64,000 nt of DNA from Armigeres subalbatus. Lineage: Eukaryota; Arthropoda; Insecta; Diptera; Culicidae. The stretch is taken from the NCBI RefSeq assembly GCF_024139115.2, contig NC_085139.1, positions 5,241,533 through 5,305,532 of the forward strand, given 5' to 3'. The notes beneath the pieces were generated by a model. It was not told the DNA's origin. It did not search any database and saw nothing but the letters and a program-made list of their open reading frames with translations. Of the stretch, positions 33,701 to 44,777 are shown piece by piece. Every line of letters begins with the position of its first letter. The first letter of the stretch is position 1. The position numbers and the translations under genes were made by a program.

Positions 33701-35059
33701 TGTCAATCTTGGGAAAATTGTTCAAACGCTTGAAATGGGCCGTGATCTTGGACGATGTGGTTATAAATCTCCCGAGAGCAGATATACTTTGGCAGCCAAT
33801 TGCTTACATTTTGAGCACAGAGTGGTCATACCACCTACACTCAGGCAAGCGATACTGAATGATCTTCATGCAGCGCATCTGGGAGTCGTAAAGATGAAAA
33901 GCCTAGCACGGTCTTTTGTCTACTGGCCGGGTATCGATTCGGATATCGAGAAAGCGGTTCGATCTTGCAGTAATTGTGCTCGGAATGCCCCTGCTCCGCC
34001 AAAGTTTAGTACTCATCATTGGGAATATCCAAAAGGACCGTGGGAGCGCATCCACATAGATTATGCGGGGCCTGTCGCGGACACTATGCTTCTGATTATT
34101 GTTGATGCCTACAGCAAGTGGGTTGAGGTTAAAACCACATCTACATCGAACACAGCGGCAACAATCAGCATCCTTGACGATCTATTTTCTACTTACGGTG
34201 CTCCAACGACGCTGGTGTCGGATAACGGCCCGCAATTTACCGCGGCAGAGTTCAAGAGGTTTCTACAGATGAGTGGTGTTAAATACCACAAACTTTCAGC
34301 ACCATATCACCCGGCCACAAACGGTCAGGCTGAACGTTATGTTCAGACCGTGAAACAAGCACTTAAATCCATGGGCACAACGAAAGGTACTCTGAAAGCG
34401 AACATCAACGAGTTCCTACGCCAGTACAGAAAAACAGCTCACTCCGAAACAGCAGAATCGCCTGCCAAGCTCTTTTAGGACGCAATATACGAACCCGGCT
34501 GGACTTGGTTAAACCATTGGACACAGGTGCTAAAATTATGGAGAAACAAAAAGCCAATTTTAGTTCGTCATTCCGACAGTTCACTCCGGGCCAAAAGGTG
34601 TATTTCCTTTCTGGCAACGTAAGGATGGACAGATGGATTCCCGGTACTATCAGCGACCAGTTGGGGGATTTACACTACAAAATTGAGTTCCGAGGCCAGC
34701 ACTTCAAACGTCATGTGAACCAAATTCTACGTTTCCACAACAATTCGAGCAACGAAAACCTCCCACAGATTTCACCACCCACTTTATCAAAACAACATGA
34801 ACCACTGTCAACCGACGAAGAAGGTGAGCGTTATCGTCGGCGTAATCCGATGACGTCACCGAGTGAATCGCATAGTCAGACAAACAGTGATGGGCTTTCC
34901 TCGGGATTTGCTAGTGCAACCAGATTCGAGGGCGGATCACCAGATGTACATTTCTCAACACCTTGTGCCACTCCAGAACAGTCGACCGCAGTTCCTGAGC
35001 CATTTGTGCTGAGACGATCGGAAAGGCAACGTCGCCCGCCTCTGAAGTTCTCCCCGTAG
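30795..35059 (+). pseudogene. gag-pol polyprotein of a Mag-like Ty3/mdg4 LTR retrotransposon
   Basis: One long frame fuses gag and pol. Capsid-like region at residues 1-240; zinc knuckles near 265 (CKGCGGQHLRSQC) and 283 (CHNCNIKGHIAKVC); protease LDTGAP near 355; RT with NFYDDIIVF near 655; RNase H; HHCC integrase finger; DDE core with VSDNGPQFT and GQAERYVQT. The domain order (RT, RNase H, integrase) and the K02A2.6-like integrase suggest the Mag lineage. Two in-frame stops in RNase H (33300 and 33315) and a frameshift near 34470 disable it. The C-terminal part continues in another frame at 34505-35059. A polypurine tract lies just before the 3' LTR. Confidence 0.9.
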
Positions 35060-35070
35060 GGAGGAAGAAA

Positions 35071-35251
35071 TGTTATGTATGCGTTATTCAATTAAGTTTT
35101 GTGTATGTTTTTCGGACAGTGTAATTTAGAAGAGCGAGAAGTGTAGTCACCACGTCCGTGGATATGAATCGCAAAATAAAAGTTGTATCGGCCGAAAGTT
35201 ATATCGCGTCGTTTTATTCGATCTGTAATTGAGCCTTCCACATACACGACA
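35071..35251 (+). repeat. 3' LTR of the Ty3/mdg4-type retrotransposon
   Basis: 181 bp, same length as the 5' LTR, preceded by the purine tract AGGGAGGAAGAAA. Target duplication ATATT at 35252-35256. Three differences in 181 bp suggest a recent insertion. Confidence 0.97.
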
Positions 35252-35256
35252 ATATT

Positions 35257-35486
35257 ATTTTCAATTTGACCACAACAATTGTTATTTAGCATAGACTCAA
35301 ACGAAATAGTTGATTTAACCACACAATTTTACTATATTTTCAGTAAGAATAACCATGTATGCGGTTGAATATACTAATTTTATCGTAAGATAGACCATAT
35401 TTTAGTTATTTTAAGACGATTGGCATTTCGGTTGAAAAACGTTGTTACTGTTCTCAATATTACCCCTAAAATGGTAGTTTCTACTA
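35257..35486. mobile_element. MITE-B, central/right part
   Basis: Continuation of MITE-B after the LTR element. It contains the right-end inverted repeat down to ...GGTAGTTTCTACTA, where the CACTA-like element is inserted. The last 29 bp of MITE-B are at 41792-41820. Confidence 0.8.
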
Positions 35487-35886
35487 GAGGCCTGAATAAG
35501 AGAAACGCGGGTAGGTATGTGCCGCCAATCGAACCGTCAAAAAACAGCAGCCAATCGAGCAGGAGACCTGTCAAGCAGCCAAAATGTTGGCTCAAATAAT
35601 GAAAACGGCTAAATTCGATTTTATGCCATTATTAAAAACAACAAATTTGAATGCATTTTACATTAGTTTGCAATAATATATGCAAGTCATTTATAGATTA
35701 TGAAATTAAATTGCATTATTTATTGGATTCTATTGTCATGTGATGGGACACATTAAATAGCGGGTTGTTAGATTTTATCTACCTAAACCACTTCTTCCTT
35801 TTCATGTGTTGCTCTTTGATGAATAAGATGGAATGCAGTGTTGGCAGAGTCATATTTTCTATCCGCGTTTCTCTTATTCAGGCCTC
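35487..35886. mobile_element. MITE-C, 400 bp, TA target
   Basis: Inverted ends GAGGCCTGAATAAGAGAAAC (35487-35506) and GTTTCTCTTATTCAGGCCTC (35867-35886), pairing over about 24 bp. TA on both sides (35485-35486, 35887-35888). It sits exactly at the left edge of the CACTA-like element, so it inserted after that element or into its target duplication. Confidence 0.92.
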
Positions 35887-36207
35887 TACACGCTAACTTA
35901 AAACAACCCAGTGGCTGGGTGGTTGTTACCCGGATTTTTTTGTAGTTAGCAGTTGTCAAAATCTGGGTAAGCAATGTTTTCATGTGATGAGTGTGATTCA
36001 CCCAAATTTTGAGTAGTTGACATCACAAGAAAAAAAAATGCAATACCCAAAATTATAACGTGCTAACAGTTGAATTATAATGGTTAAACGATTTGGGTAA
36101 ATGAGACTTGTGAAAAATTTGAAATATTCCAAAATGGCGATCTAATGAAAAGTTTATTCTTGTGCAGGATTTTTCATTTTTGTGATACATCCAAAAATCA
36201 TAGCTAA

Positions 36208-38839
36208 ATGGAACAATTACGGGAAGTGTTGGACGGCGAAAGCTACAAACTTTTAACAGGTACATAATATCCATAAAGTTTTTTTTTGTTTGATGTAAAA
36301 TCTAAATTATTTAGGCATTCAATGCCGGCTTCCCGGCTGCAAAATGTTTGTAGTTGGTGGGGAACAAATGTTCAAAGCTCATGTGAAATCGCTGCATAAC
36401 ATACGATGCAGCGTAAATAATGAAATTCCGATTGCTTGTGTTGACTGCAATGCAGTATTTCATTATTATCAGCATATAATGAAGTATCACACGGAACAAC
36501 TGGTTACCCGAGAGGTTATTAACACCAGCGGTTGGGACGTAACCGATGTGCATTGTGGTTCATCAGGACAGGATACCCTGCCTGACCCAGAAAGATCGAA
36601 CGAAGATGAGCAGATAATAATGGGTGATATTGTTAATCCTATGTACTATTGCAACGCAACTGGATTAGATGAAATGCGGAACAAGGCGGTTGATGCAGTA
36701 ACTAAGTTACGCTGCGATGTAAGCCTACCGGAAACCAAATTGGTTGGAATAATGGACATGGCAACAAGCCTATTGAATGCTTATCAAGTATTTACTTTAA
36801 GTAAGTTCAGAGAATTTGCGAATAAAAAAGGCTTATGCGATCAAGATGAGGACTACGCAGAATTCGTGAATTCTCTGGAACTTAAGGACCTGTTCGCAGA
36901 TGTAAAAACACCCGAACTCAACTTATCCTATCTAGCATATAAGTCTTGTGGTTCCGTACCCGATGTGCAAGAGATTGTTCTAGGTAAAAGAACAGTTACA
37001 AGAGTAGTCCCTTGTGCAGCTAATTCAAAATACAGACCTTTGAAGACGGTTCGGAAAACGAGAACAGTGAAGGACGCGGCTCATTATATTCCAATCATTA
37101 AGGTACTGGAACTAGTCATGAGGAATCCTGATGCTAGAGCCTGTGTGCTAGCCGAGAATCGATGTGATGGATACATTGGCGGTTTCAAAGATGGTTCACT
37201 GTATAAAAGTCAGGCTATTTTCAAAAAAAATCCATACATTATAAGATTGCTACTCCATTCAGATGAGGTTGAGTTTGCTAATCCGTTAGGTTCCCGCAAA
37301 GGCAAGAAAAAGTTAACTATTATTAGTATAAAGATTCAGAACTTTGATCCTGTGATAAATTCAACTCTTGACCGTGTTTACTTCATTTTGTCTGTGCAAT
37401 CTAGTGTTCTTAAAAACTATGGATATGCTAAAGTACTACAACCTATGTTAAATGACCTGAAAGCTTTAGAAAACGGAATTGAATTGAAGATAGGTGAATC
37501 AGATTATAAACTGCATGCAGTGCTGGTCAATGTAATTGGTGATACAGCTGCTTTACACGACATTTTCAATATTATGGGCCCCCAGTCTAAACTATTCTGT
37601 AGAGTTTGTTATATATCTAGAGATTATTTTAGAGCAGGGAACTTCGGTGATTTCTTACCGCATAGAACACCAGAATCTCTGCAGTCAGACGTTCAATCAG
37701 TCCTTGATTCGAGAAAAGCACCAAACCAATGTGGTTTGGTAGGAGAATGTTGCTTACACACAATAGGATATTTCAATTATGGGAAAGATCGTTCTATGGA
37801 TCCCATGCACGATTTGTGTGAAGGGATCAACATGATGGTTATGAAACTTATTCTAAGAAATTTGGTTGTTATCCGTAAAACACTCACTTGCGAAAAGATC
37901 AACAGAGCTATTGAAAATTTTGAATATGGTTCTTGCGAAGTTGAAAACAAGCCGTCATCAAACTTCACTTTGGCTATCCTTAAGTCACGAGTAAATTCTA
38001 TTCCCCAATCAGCTTCGCAGTGTTGGCTTTTGCTGAGAGCTTTCCCATTCATGTTCCATGCTTTCATTTCAATCGACCCAAATTTTGTGCAAATTATCGG
38101 AGTACTACTAAAAATTAATTATTTCGCTTTCTCCCATAAATATGACGAATGTACCATACCTGAATTTGAGGTTGCAATCCATAGATTTCATTTCTTGTTT
38201 AAACTCTGCTTCCCAAACACACATCCCATAAATAAAATTCATCATTTATCTCATTACCCCGAACTAATTAAAACAAGCGGCCCGCTCACTAGTTGTTTTG
38301 CGTTTGAATCAAAGTACAAACTATCTAAAAGTCAAGGTAGAACTTGCAATAATTTCAGAAACCTAACATACAGCATTACTAAAAGGATAAATCTCAGACA
38401 AACAGACAGCATAATTAAACATAACTACATTTCAAAAGTACACACTATCATATCTTGCCAAGAAATCAATAAAGCTTGTTTGCAATATGCTATTCTACTG
38501 TTTGAATCTCCACCGATTGTTACTATGATAAATAATTTGGTCATAGATAATACTAGTTTCCGCCCCGGAATGGTGGTAAAGTTCAAGATTTGTGAAAGCA
38601 AACAATATGGAATAGTAGAAGCGATAATAACCTGGGATGAGAAAATTATTTTTGTGATTCAGCAGCTCATTATAGAAAACATTGAAGTCGATTTGTATAG
38701 CTTGAAGGTTACGGGAATTGATAAGTTAGTGAGAGTTTTGAGTTCACAAGTATCAACTCGAAAAGCGTACAACTTATGGAAACGAGTAGGCATAGATGAA
38801 CCTTTTTCATACATAAGTCTTAAATATTTCGATGACTAG
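36208..38839 (+). CDS. CACTA/Tnp2-like transposase
   Basis: Two exons: 36208-36259 (MEQLREVLDGESYKLLT) and 36315-38839, joined over a 55-bp GT-AG intron, 858 aa, no lesion. The N-terminus has a C2H2 finger starting CRLPGCKMF and ending in H-x3-L-H. The catalytic part has SDEVEFANPLGSRKG near residue 331, a YAKVLQPMLNDLKALENGIEL block, GDTAALHDI near 426, FCRVC-x-IS, and DPMHDLCEGI near 512. The C-terminal part carries HHLSHYPELIKTSGPLTSCF, a DUF4218-like block. The pattern matches the animal Tnp2-like family I recall from fish and insects. D331-333, D426 and E519 are candidate DDE residues, by inference. Confidence 0.82.
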
Positions 38840-39289
38840 CAAGTGTGCAAATAAATGAACCATACACTGTAATCTACCATAAACAGGTGCAAAATACAGC
38901 TAACTATCTTAAAATGCATTAATAGTTCTTAACACCAACAAATTGCAATCACACCCATACCCTATTCCGACAAGTACCCCCAGTATTATACACCATTTTA
39001 CTACCCATAAAACATAACTGTCCCACATAGATAGAAAATCAAGCAAGGATGGGACAGTTATGCTTGCAGCGGCGGATCAGCCTACGCGGGAGAAGCAGTT
39101 TCTAAAATTGTAAATATCTATGCAAAATACAAAACACTTCATACATGATGCTGACAACGGGGCAGTGTCGAGGCATAATTAATCGATTTTTCCCATGAAG
39201 CTTGGAATTCATTATCACTACGATCCAACTTACTTGATACTATAATACATCACGTCTTCAAAGCTAGTGTTTCTTCTGTTTCCTTCCAG
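38840..39289 (+). other. Spacer between the two transposon genes
   Basis: AT-rich. It ends with a strong polypyrimidine-AG acceptor (TTTCCTTCCAG) for the first recognised exon of the SAM gene. A 5' exon with the start codon should lie here or upstream, but I could not identify it. Confidence 0.4.
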
Positions 39290-41438
39290 ATAACAAAGTA
39301 ACCGATCGTTCACTCATGTTGCTGGCCGACAGTGATTTGGTGACAATCGGAATTACTGCTATAGGGCCTCGGAAGATAATTCTGGCCGCTATCGAAAAGT
39401 TGTATGCCATCCAATTGCACTCACAATCTCGTTCTGATGACATTGAAGACACAGCTCACGAGCTGAATACCGAACGAACCGGTAAACAGGTAACTAAATT
39501 TACTAAATGCTGATCACAATTATATAGCACTAATTTGCTGGCACTATGTTTTAGGATCTGAGAGCTAAACTTGTCGAGGATGCTGCGTTCCGAAATGTTG
39601 TTTACAATCAGCTGGACCAGAACATTGTCCCGAAAGTAAAACACTTACATACAATGGTTCAAATTTTGTGTGGACAGTTCGAAAGGGCGATTTACGATAA
39701 CAAGGGGTAATTATCACTTTTAAGGTAGTAACACAAAGCGAGCAACAGCGACATAACTAATTTTACTTTGTACATTTTTAATAATATTTTAAATATAATC
39801 AGTTTATTACTTTTTAATGCGTATATGAAAATACTTGATGCATATTTGGTCTAGGCAAAATTGTCCTATGTTACGTTTAAGAAAAAAAATCAAACTAATA
39901 CATTTGTTTCGAAATATGCAGTTGTCATCGAATAGCCTGTTAACATTATGATCATTAAATGATATAATTAAAATATTGGTGGTGAGGTGATTAAAATATT
40001 GGTGAGGTTTAATATCAACATATTCTTTGTCAAATGATAAACCTCGTATTTAAATTTTGGTAGTGCCCATAATTTGTATAATCTTTACAGGTACCCCACA
40101 ACAAACGAGCAGTGGAGACTGGCGAAAGATATTATCAAGACGTTTCCTCAATTGAGACATACGCGTATTAATGAAAATGCTCCAGATGAGGTGAAGTTTA
40201 ACAATTATCAAATTTACTATCTTTTGTATTATATAGATCTTATCCATATTTCAGTCGACATTTTTCTGGTGGAAAAGCGGAAATGCAAGTAGTGACCATT
40301 CCGGTTATATCTACCACCGAGTTCGCAATATTGAAAAATGAATTCCCAAAGAAATAAAAAAATACTCCAGACCTCCTCAAGAACCATGTGACTCAATTCC
40401 AACATTAGTTGTTGAGCGAGCGATCAGTTTGGTGGAAATAAATGCGAGTTCCGATAACATTGCCGAAATTTCTAAGGAAATGGAGGAATGCTACCCGCTG
40501 CATCGATTGTTGTTACGGGAAAAGAAGACATTTGATGAAATACTACATACTTTCCCACATTTTGCGTCGTACAACGGCATAATGGTGAGTACAAATGCAA
40601 TTACAGATAAGCAAATGTAGCCGTCTTAATATATTTTAAATATTGTTGGTAGTTAATATGAATTTGCTATATTTGGCTTCTTTTGTAATTTACTACTATT
40701 ATTATTAATATATTATTACTGAACAAAACTGTTTTTACCAGATCAATGAGGCGTTCTACAGGATGAAACCACATGTGTCCCGTCAGCTGGAATTTTCACC
40801 GGTTTTGGGTAGAGCACTTTTGCTGGTTTCTGGCATGTTCTCAAGCATTGAAGATTGTAATTAATTTGAAGAAAATCTTGCGATTGATTTATTCACTAAC
40901 CATTATTAAATTTATTCTAGCATATGTCAGAGGAACATTGCGAATTTTTACAAGATTGCAGAAAAAGGGAATGAAGTCAAATCAAGCCGGTCCATCAAAT
41001 ATGATATTGGCGGAGCAAATTCTTGTTTCTCCACTGCTGCAATGGTCACAGACAGGTATAACTCGATTGTAATATTTATTCTAGCATCAATTATTAATTC
41101 TATTAACCTATAATTAATTCCAGGATATAGAGGCACATGTCGAAAATACACGCGGAGAGCCCCACATTGTATGCGAGTCATCAGTTTTTGGTGCGGGAAA
41201 GTACAGTATCATCTTTAACGGAGTAATACTTGCTTCCAGTGTCTCATTTATTGAGGTCCTTGATATTTTTTGGAAAAGTTTTGTTGTGTTTGGTGTGGTT
41301 GTCCCAACAAAATTGCAAATGTGCCATGATGTATTTTCGATTCTTGTTTATGGCACATTGCAGCAGAGCAAACGAAAATCTGTTAACGAGTTGTGCACAA
41401 ATTTGCGAGAGGCAATCAAGGCCGAAAGTGCTCAGTAA
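39290..41438 (+). pseudogene. SAM-domain accessory protein of the CACTA-like element
   Basis: Multi-exon gene on the same strand as the transposase. Exon 39290-39489 has a SAM-like helix pair (SLMLLADSDLVTIGITAIGP). Exon 39555-39706 follows. Exon 40091-40190 reads YPTTNEQWRLAKDIIKTFPQ. Exon 40255-40584 reads FFWWKSGNASSDHSGYIYHR. Further pieces start at 40742, 40921 and 41124, ending at TAA 41436-41438 before AATAAA (41516). The blocks match the SAM-domain-containing proteins I recall next to Tnp2-like genes in fish. An in-frame TGA at 40339-40341 and a phase conflict between the last two exons show decay. Its role in transposition is unknown. Confidence 0.65.
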
Positions 41439-41791
41439 ATATTTTGATCTAAGTTATGTAAGCAAAACTATACTAGCTTTATGATTGAATATTGTTTTTA
41501 TTATACCAATAAGCAAAATAAAACGCTTATTTAACCATACATCTTTGTATTTTTTTTGGGGCTAATTTTTTTTGGGAATTTAATAACAAGAATACTGACC
41601 CAACTCAAGATAAATGGGTAGTGGTTACCCTGTTTCAAAACGTCAAAATATGGGTTCCGTTTACCCATATTTCTCTGCCGCCTCGTATACCCAAATTTGA
41701 GTAAGGGTACCCATACCCATTTTAGAGTAACCACGGTTTTGCTGAATCTGGGTGACTTTGACAGAATTCTGGGTAGATCCAGGTTAGCGTG

Positions 41792-41820
41792 TAGTTTCTA
41801 CTATAAAAATTTTCTCAGTG
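41792..41820. mobile_element. MITE-B, right terminus
   Basis: TAGTTTCTACTATAAAAATT...CTCAGTG: last 29 bp of MITE-B, starting with the duplicated target of the CACTA-like element and ending at the TA duplication (41821-41822). Confidence 0.8.
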
Positions 41821-41941
41821 TATCAGTGTCAGAGTTTGAGTGAAACATGGCCGCCATCTCCTCCTCTCTGTTGCTCTACTGTAAAAACCCATAAAGAACT
41901 GTCATTGTTTGTGTGAAGAATTTTGCTTCGACTTCGCGAAT
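41821..41941. mobile_element. MITE-A, right half
   Basis: Nearly identical to the right two thirds of the complete copy at 45627-45798 (CAGAGTTTGAGTGAAACATG ... TTTTGCTTCGACTTCGCGAA). Jockey coding sequence resumes on the right. Confidence 0.9.
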
Positions 41942-43511
41942 TTGTTCTGACACACCTGTAGTTTATGTGTGCGTGCACAGCCCATCCAAACCAGCCGTAC
42001 AACAGTATAGGTAGTACCACCTGCTTATAGGTGGCAAGCTTGTTGACGATGGAGACCTTTGATCGGCGGTTGATGATTGGGTAGAGTTTCTCCAGCATGA
42101 TGGTGCTCTTGATGACCCGGTCGTCCACATGTGACCGAAAGAGGAGCTTCTTTTCCATTATCAGTCCAAGGTTACGAGCTTCGTCCACCCAGATGACTTC
42201 GTTGTCCAATACCTTGATCTTCGGCTTCAGGGAGTCAGAGTTGCGATGGGGGAAAACGATGACCTGTGTTTTCGCAGCATTAACCCGAATCTTCCACGTG
42301 TGGAGGTATTTCACGTAGGCGTTGAGTCCTGCTTGGAGTTTGTTGCCGAGGGCACTGATGACTCTACCTTTGTAGCTGATAGCCGAGTCATCAGCAGATA
42401 ATGATAAGTAGGGCACCATCTGACGGAAGAGGTGGGATGTCGGATGTGTAGAGGTTATACAGTATCGGTCCCAGAATACTGCCTTGCGAGACCCCGGCTG
42501 GGATCGGGTATGGGTCCGAGAGCACGCCGGAGACACAAACCTGCGCCGCTCTTTCACGGAGGTAGTTGGTGATAATTTTCACGTTGTAGATTGGGCAGTT
42601 ATGCTGCATGAGTTTGTGCGTCAGGCCGTCATGCCAGACGTTATCGAACGCCTTCTCTATATCGAGCAAGGCCATGACGGTGGTTTTGGACAACTCTTTG
42701 GCACACTTGACCTGGTTGGTTACCCTTTGTAGTTGATGGAGCGTAGAATGACCTCGTCTGAAGTCGAACTGGACGTCCAGAAGTATGTTGTTCTCCATCG
42801 TGTGGTCGAGCAGTCAGGTGTAAATCAAGAAGAATACACAGCTATAGGTGTTTCAATCTGCCCAATTTATGGACGAGAAGAAGGCGGGGGTGAAAAATTC
42901 ATTTTCGATGCAAAACATAAACAAACCGGCTGGCTCTCCCATACTAAAATCCAAGATGGCTGAATCGTGAAATTGGCAGATTGGAACACCTAGTGGTGTA
43001 TTCATCTTGGTGTAAATGACCCTCTCGAACAACTTGCTGACGGACGATAGAAGACTTATGGGCCTATAGCTGGCAGGATTGGTTGGGTCCTTTCCTGGCT
43101 TGAGAATGGGGACCACCTTTGATAATTTCCATGTGGAAGGAAAGTAACCGATCGCCATGCAGCGATTGAAGATGCATGCCAAGAGGTTAATAGCACAGAC
43201 AAACAGACATAACACATTGAACATTCAATCATCAAATTCATCGTCGTTCAAACACTAACGACATCTGTTGATATCAGTTAGTTGGGCAAATCACGAACCA
43301 GATGGCGGTAGTGAGCAAACGTCAAACTCGAGCAAATCCGATGCGCGCGCCACAAGTGATCGATTGGCCAACTAAAGATTATTTAAATTGGCCAGTAAAT
43401 CAGTGAACGATGGAAATTTGACGAGTGTTATGTCTGTTTGTCTGTGTTAATAGCTTTCGGACCGAGATTTTTCAGAACAATGTTGAAAGTGCCATCAAAA
43501 CCCGGGGCCTT
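41942..43511 (-). pseudogene. Jockey-type ORF2, reverse transcriptase region
   Basis: Minus-strand RT in several frames: 43224-42853 has STWKLSKVVPILKPGKDPTN and YRPISLLSSVSKLFE; 42798-42391 has QFDFRRGHSTLHQL, MALLDIEKAFDNVWHDGL (first Asp), GVSQGSILGPILYNLYTSDI; and from 42420 LSLSADDSAI (active site, usually YADD), followed by the thumb region (ARNLGLIMEKKL, LATYKQVVLPILLYG). A 253-bp MITE splits the N-terminal part, and the C-terminus is displaced to 30333-30240. Jockey clade by RT pattern (Juan-like). Inactive. Confidence 0.83.
43194..43446. mobile_element. 253-bp MITE with CACAGACAAACAG ends, 7-8-bp TSD (copy 1)
   Basis: Ends CACAGACAAACAGACATAAC (left) and its complement at 43427-43446. 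Target duplication TTAATAG(C) at 43187-43193 and 43447-43453. A 7-8-bp duplication fits P- or hAT-type elements. A second copy, nearly identical, is at 54148-54400. Confidence 0.92.
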
Positions 43512-43517
43512 CATGTT

Positions 43518-44700
43518 TCAAGAGAACCGAATATGGTTCCTCAGTTCATCCGGTGAAACTCTTTTATCCTCCGGGAACTCGCACAGAAGAGTGGAGAGAT
43601 GGTTGACGCTGGCCGTTACCGATGCTTCCATCGGACTGACAATGTCTCGACCCAAGTTGTGAGACGCAAGAATTTTTTTGGAGATTACATTTGCTTTTTC
43701 ACTAGCAGTTGTATGAATTTTATAAACATATTTAAGCGGAGGTACAGGCTTTGGTTTTGTTTTCAAAATCTTAGTTAGACGCCAGAAGGGCTTTGAATAG
43801 TACGGAAGGTTTTTGATTTCTTTGTTGAACTGCCTATTTTTTGGTTTTTCTACTCGTATAGCAATTATCCGATTAAGTTTTTTATAAAGCACTTTTCGAG
43901 AAGGATTCTGCGTCCTTTGAAATTGTCTTCGTATACAGTTACGCAAAGAGATTATACGTTTAGTTTCATCATCTAGTTGGGTGAACTTACTTGTAACTAA
44001 TGTTGTTGGGATGTATCGGATTTCCGCCTCACCGATGGAATCAGTGAGCTGCTGGGGAACTCGGTCGATATCATCTGTCGTCTTCGTCTTCGATATCATC
44101 TGTTTCACTTCGAGAACCACCGGGAGGTGGTCCGACGCAAAGTCGGTGATCGCTGTAGGTTTGGAGCAGCTCTCAGCAATGTTGGTGATGATAATGTTCA
44201 GTGTAGACCCGACACCGGCTGACGAATAAAAGGTTGGAGAGTCTGGGTGGAGGACAACATAGTGTCCTGATTGTAGGTCCTCAGCTTGCACTACGCCATT
44301 CTTGTTGTTCTTCAGGTTTCCCCACATTGAGTGCCCCCACTGGATTTCATTCTTCTGTCGTGCGATGGAACCATCCGAACTCTTACAGTGAGTCGGACAG
44401 TAGATCGCGATGATCTCCACAGGTCCTTCGGGTGTCATCAGCTCGATGCCGATCGCTTCAATGATCGACAGATGGAAGCCGGGAAGAGTCTTGAATTGGA
44501 GTCCTTTTCGAATGGCGATATCAACACCACCACCCTGTCGTTGTCCGGTTCGATCCAATCGGTAGATGGTGTGGCCCGGTAGGTAGAAGCTCACGGATGG
44601 CTTCAGATGTGTTTCCGTGAGAATTGCAACGTCGATTTGGTTGGTTTGTAGAAACTCGATGAGCTCTAAGTTTTTGGTCGCCACCGAACGGGCGTTCCAG
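43518..44700 (-). pseudogene. Jockey-type ORF2, endonuclease and linker
   Basis: 388-codon open frame: IDVAILTETHLKPSVSF (catalytic Glu), GGGVDIAIRKGLQF, EIIAIYCPTHCK, HPDSPTFYSSAG, STLNIIITNI and TDFASDHLPVVLEV (catalytic SDH). The segment that should hold GD(L/F)NA between YCPT and the WGN block is missing: ARQKNEIQ runs directly into WGHSMWGN near 44320. The frame stayed open, but the enzyme must be inactive. Confidence 0.85.
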
Positions 44701-44777
44701 TTAAGGATTTGGGTGGGGAATGTTGGAGTTCATGAACATTTGCATCATCATCTTTTGCATTTCTGCTACGAGCGTAG

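Larger units (their letters stand above)
35889..41791 (+). mobile_element. Two-gene CACTA-like DNA transposon
   Basis: 5.9 kb with ends CACGCTAAC...GTTAGCGTG (extendable outward to ACTACACGCTAAC). Subterminal zones on both sides are crowded with ACCCA/TGGGTA motifs: at least four on the left (35905-35985) and about ten on the right (41595-41775). Such subterminal repeats are usual for CACTA/CMC elements. It contains a transposase-like gene (36208-38839) and a SAM-domain gene (39290-41438) in the same orientation. Target sequence TAGTTTCTACTA is present on both flanks (35475-35486, 41792-41803). Confidence 0.85.

Noticed and set aside
30795..35059. Possible endogenous virus rather than retrotransposon
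   Set aside because: No env-like frame follows integrase; the last frame is a pol tail. The LTR and Mag-like pol fit a retrotransposon.
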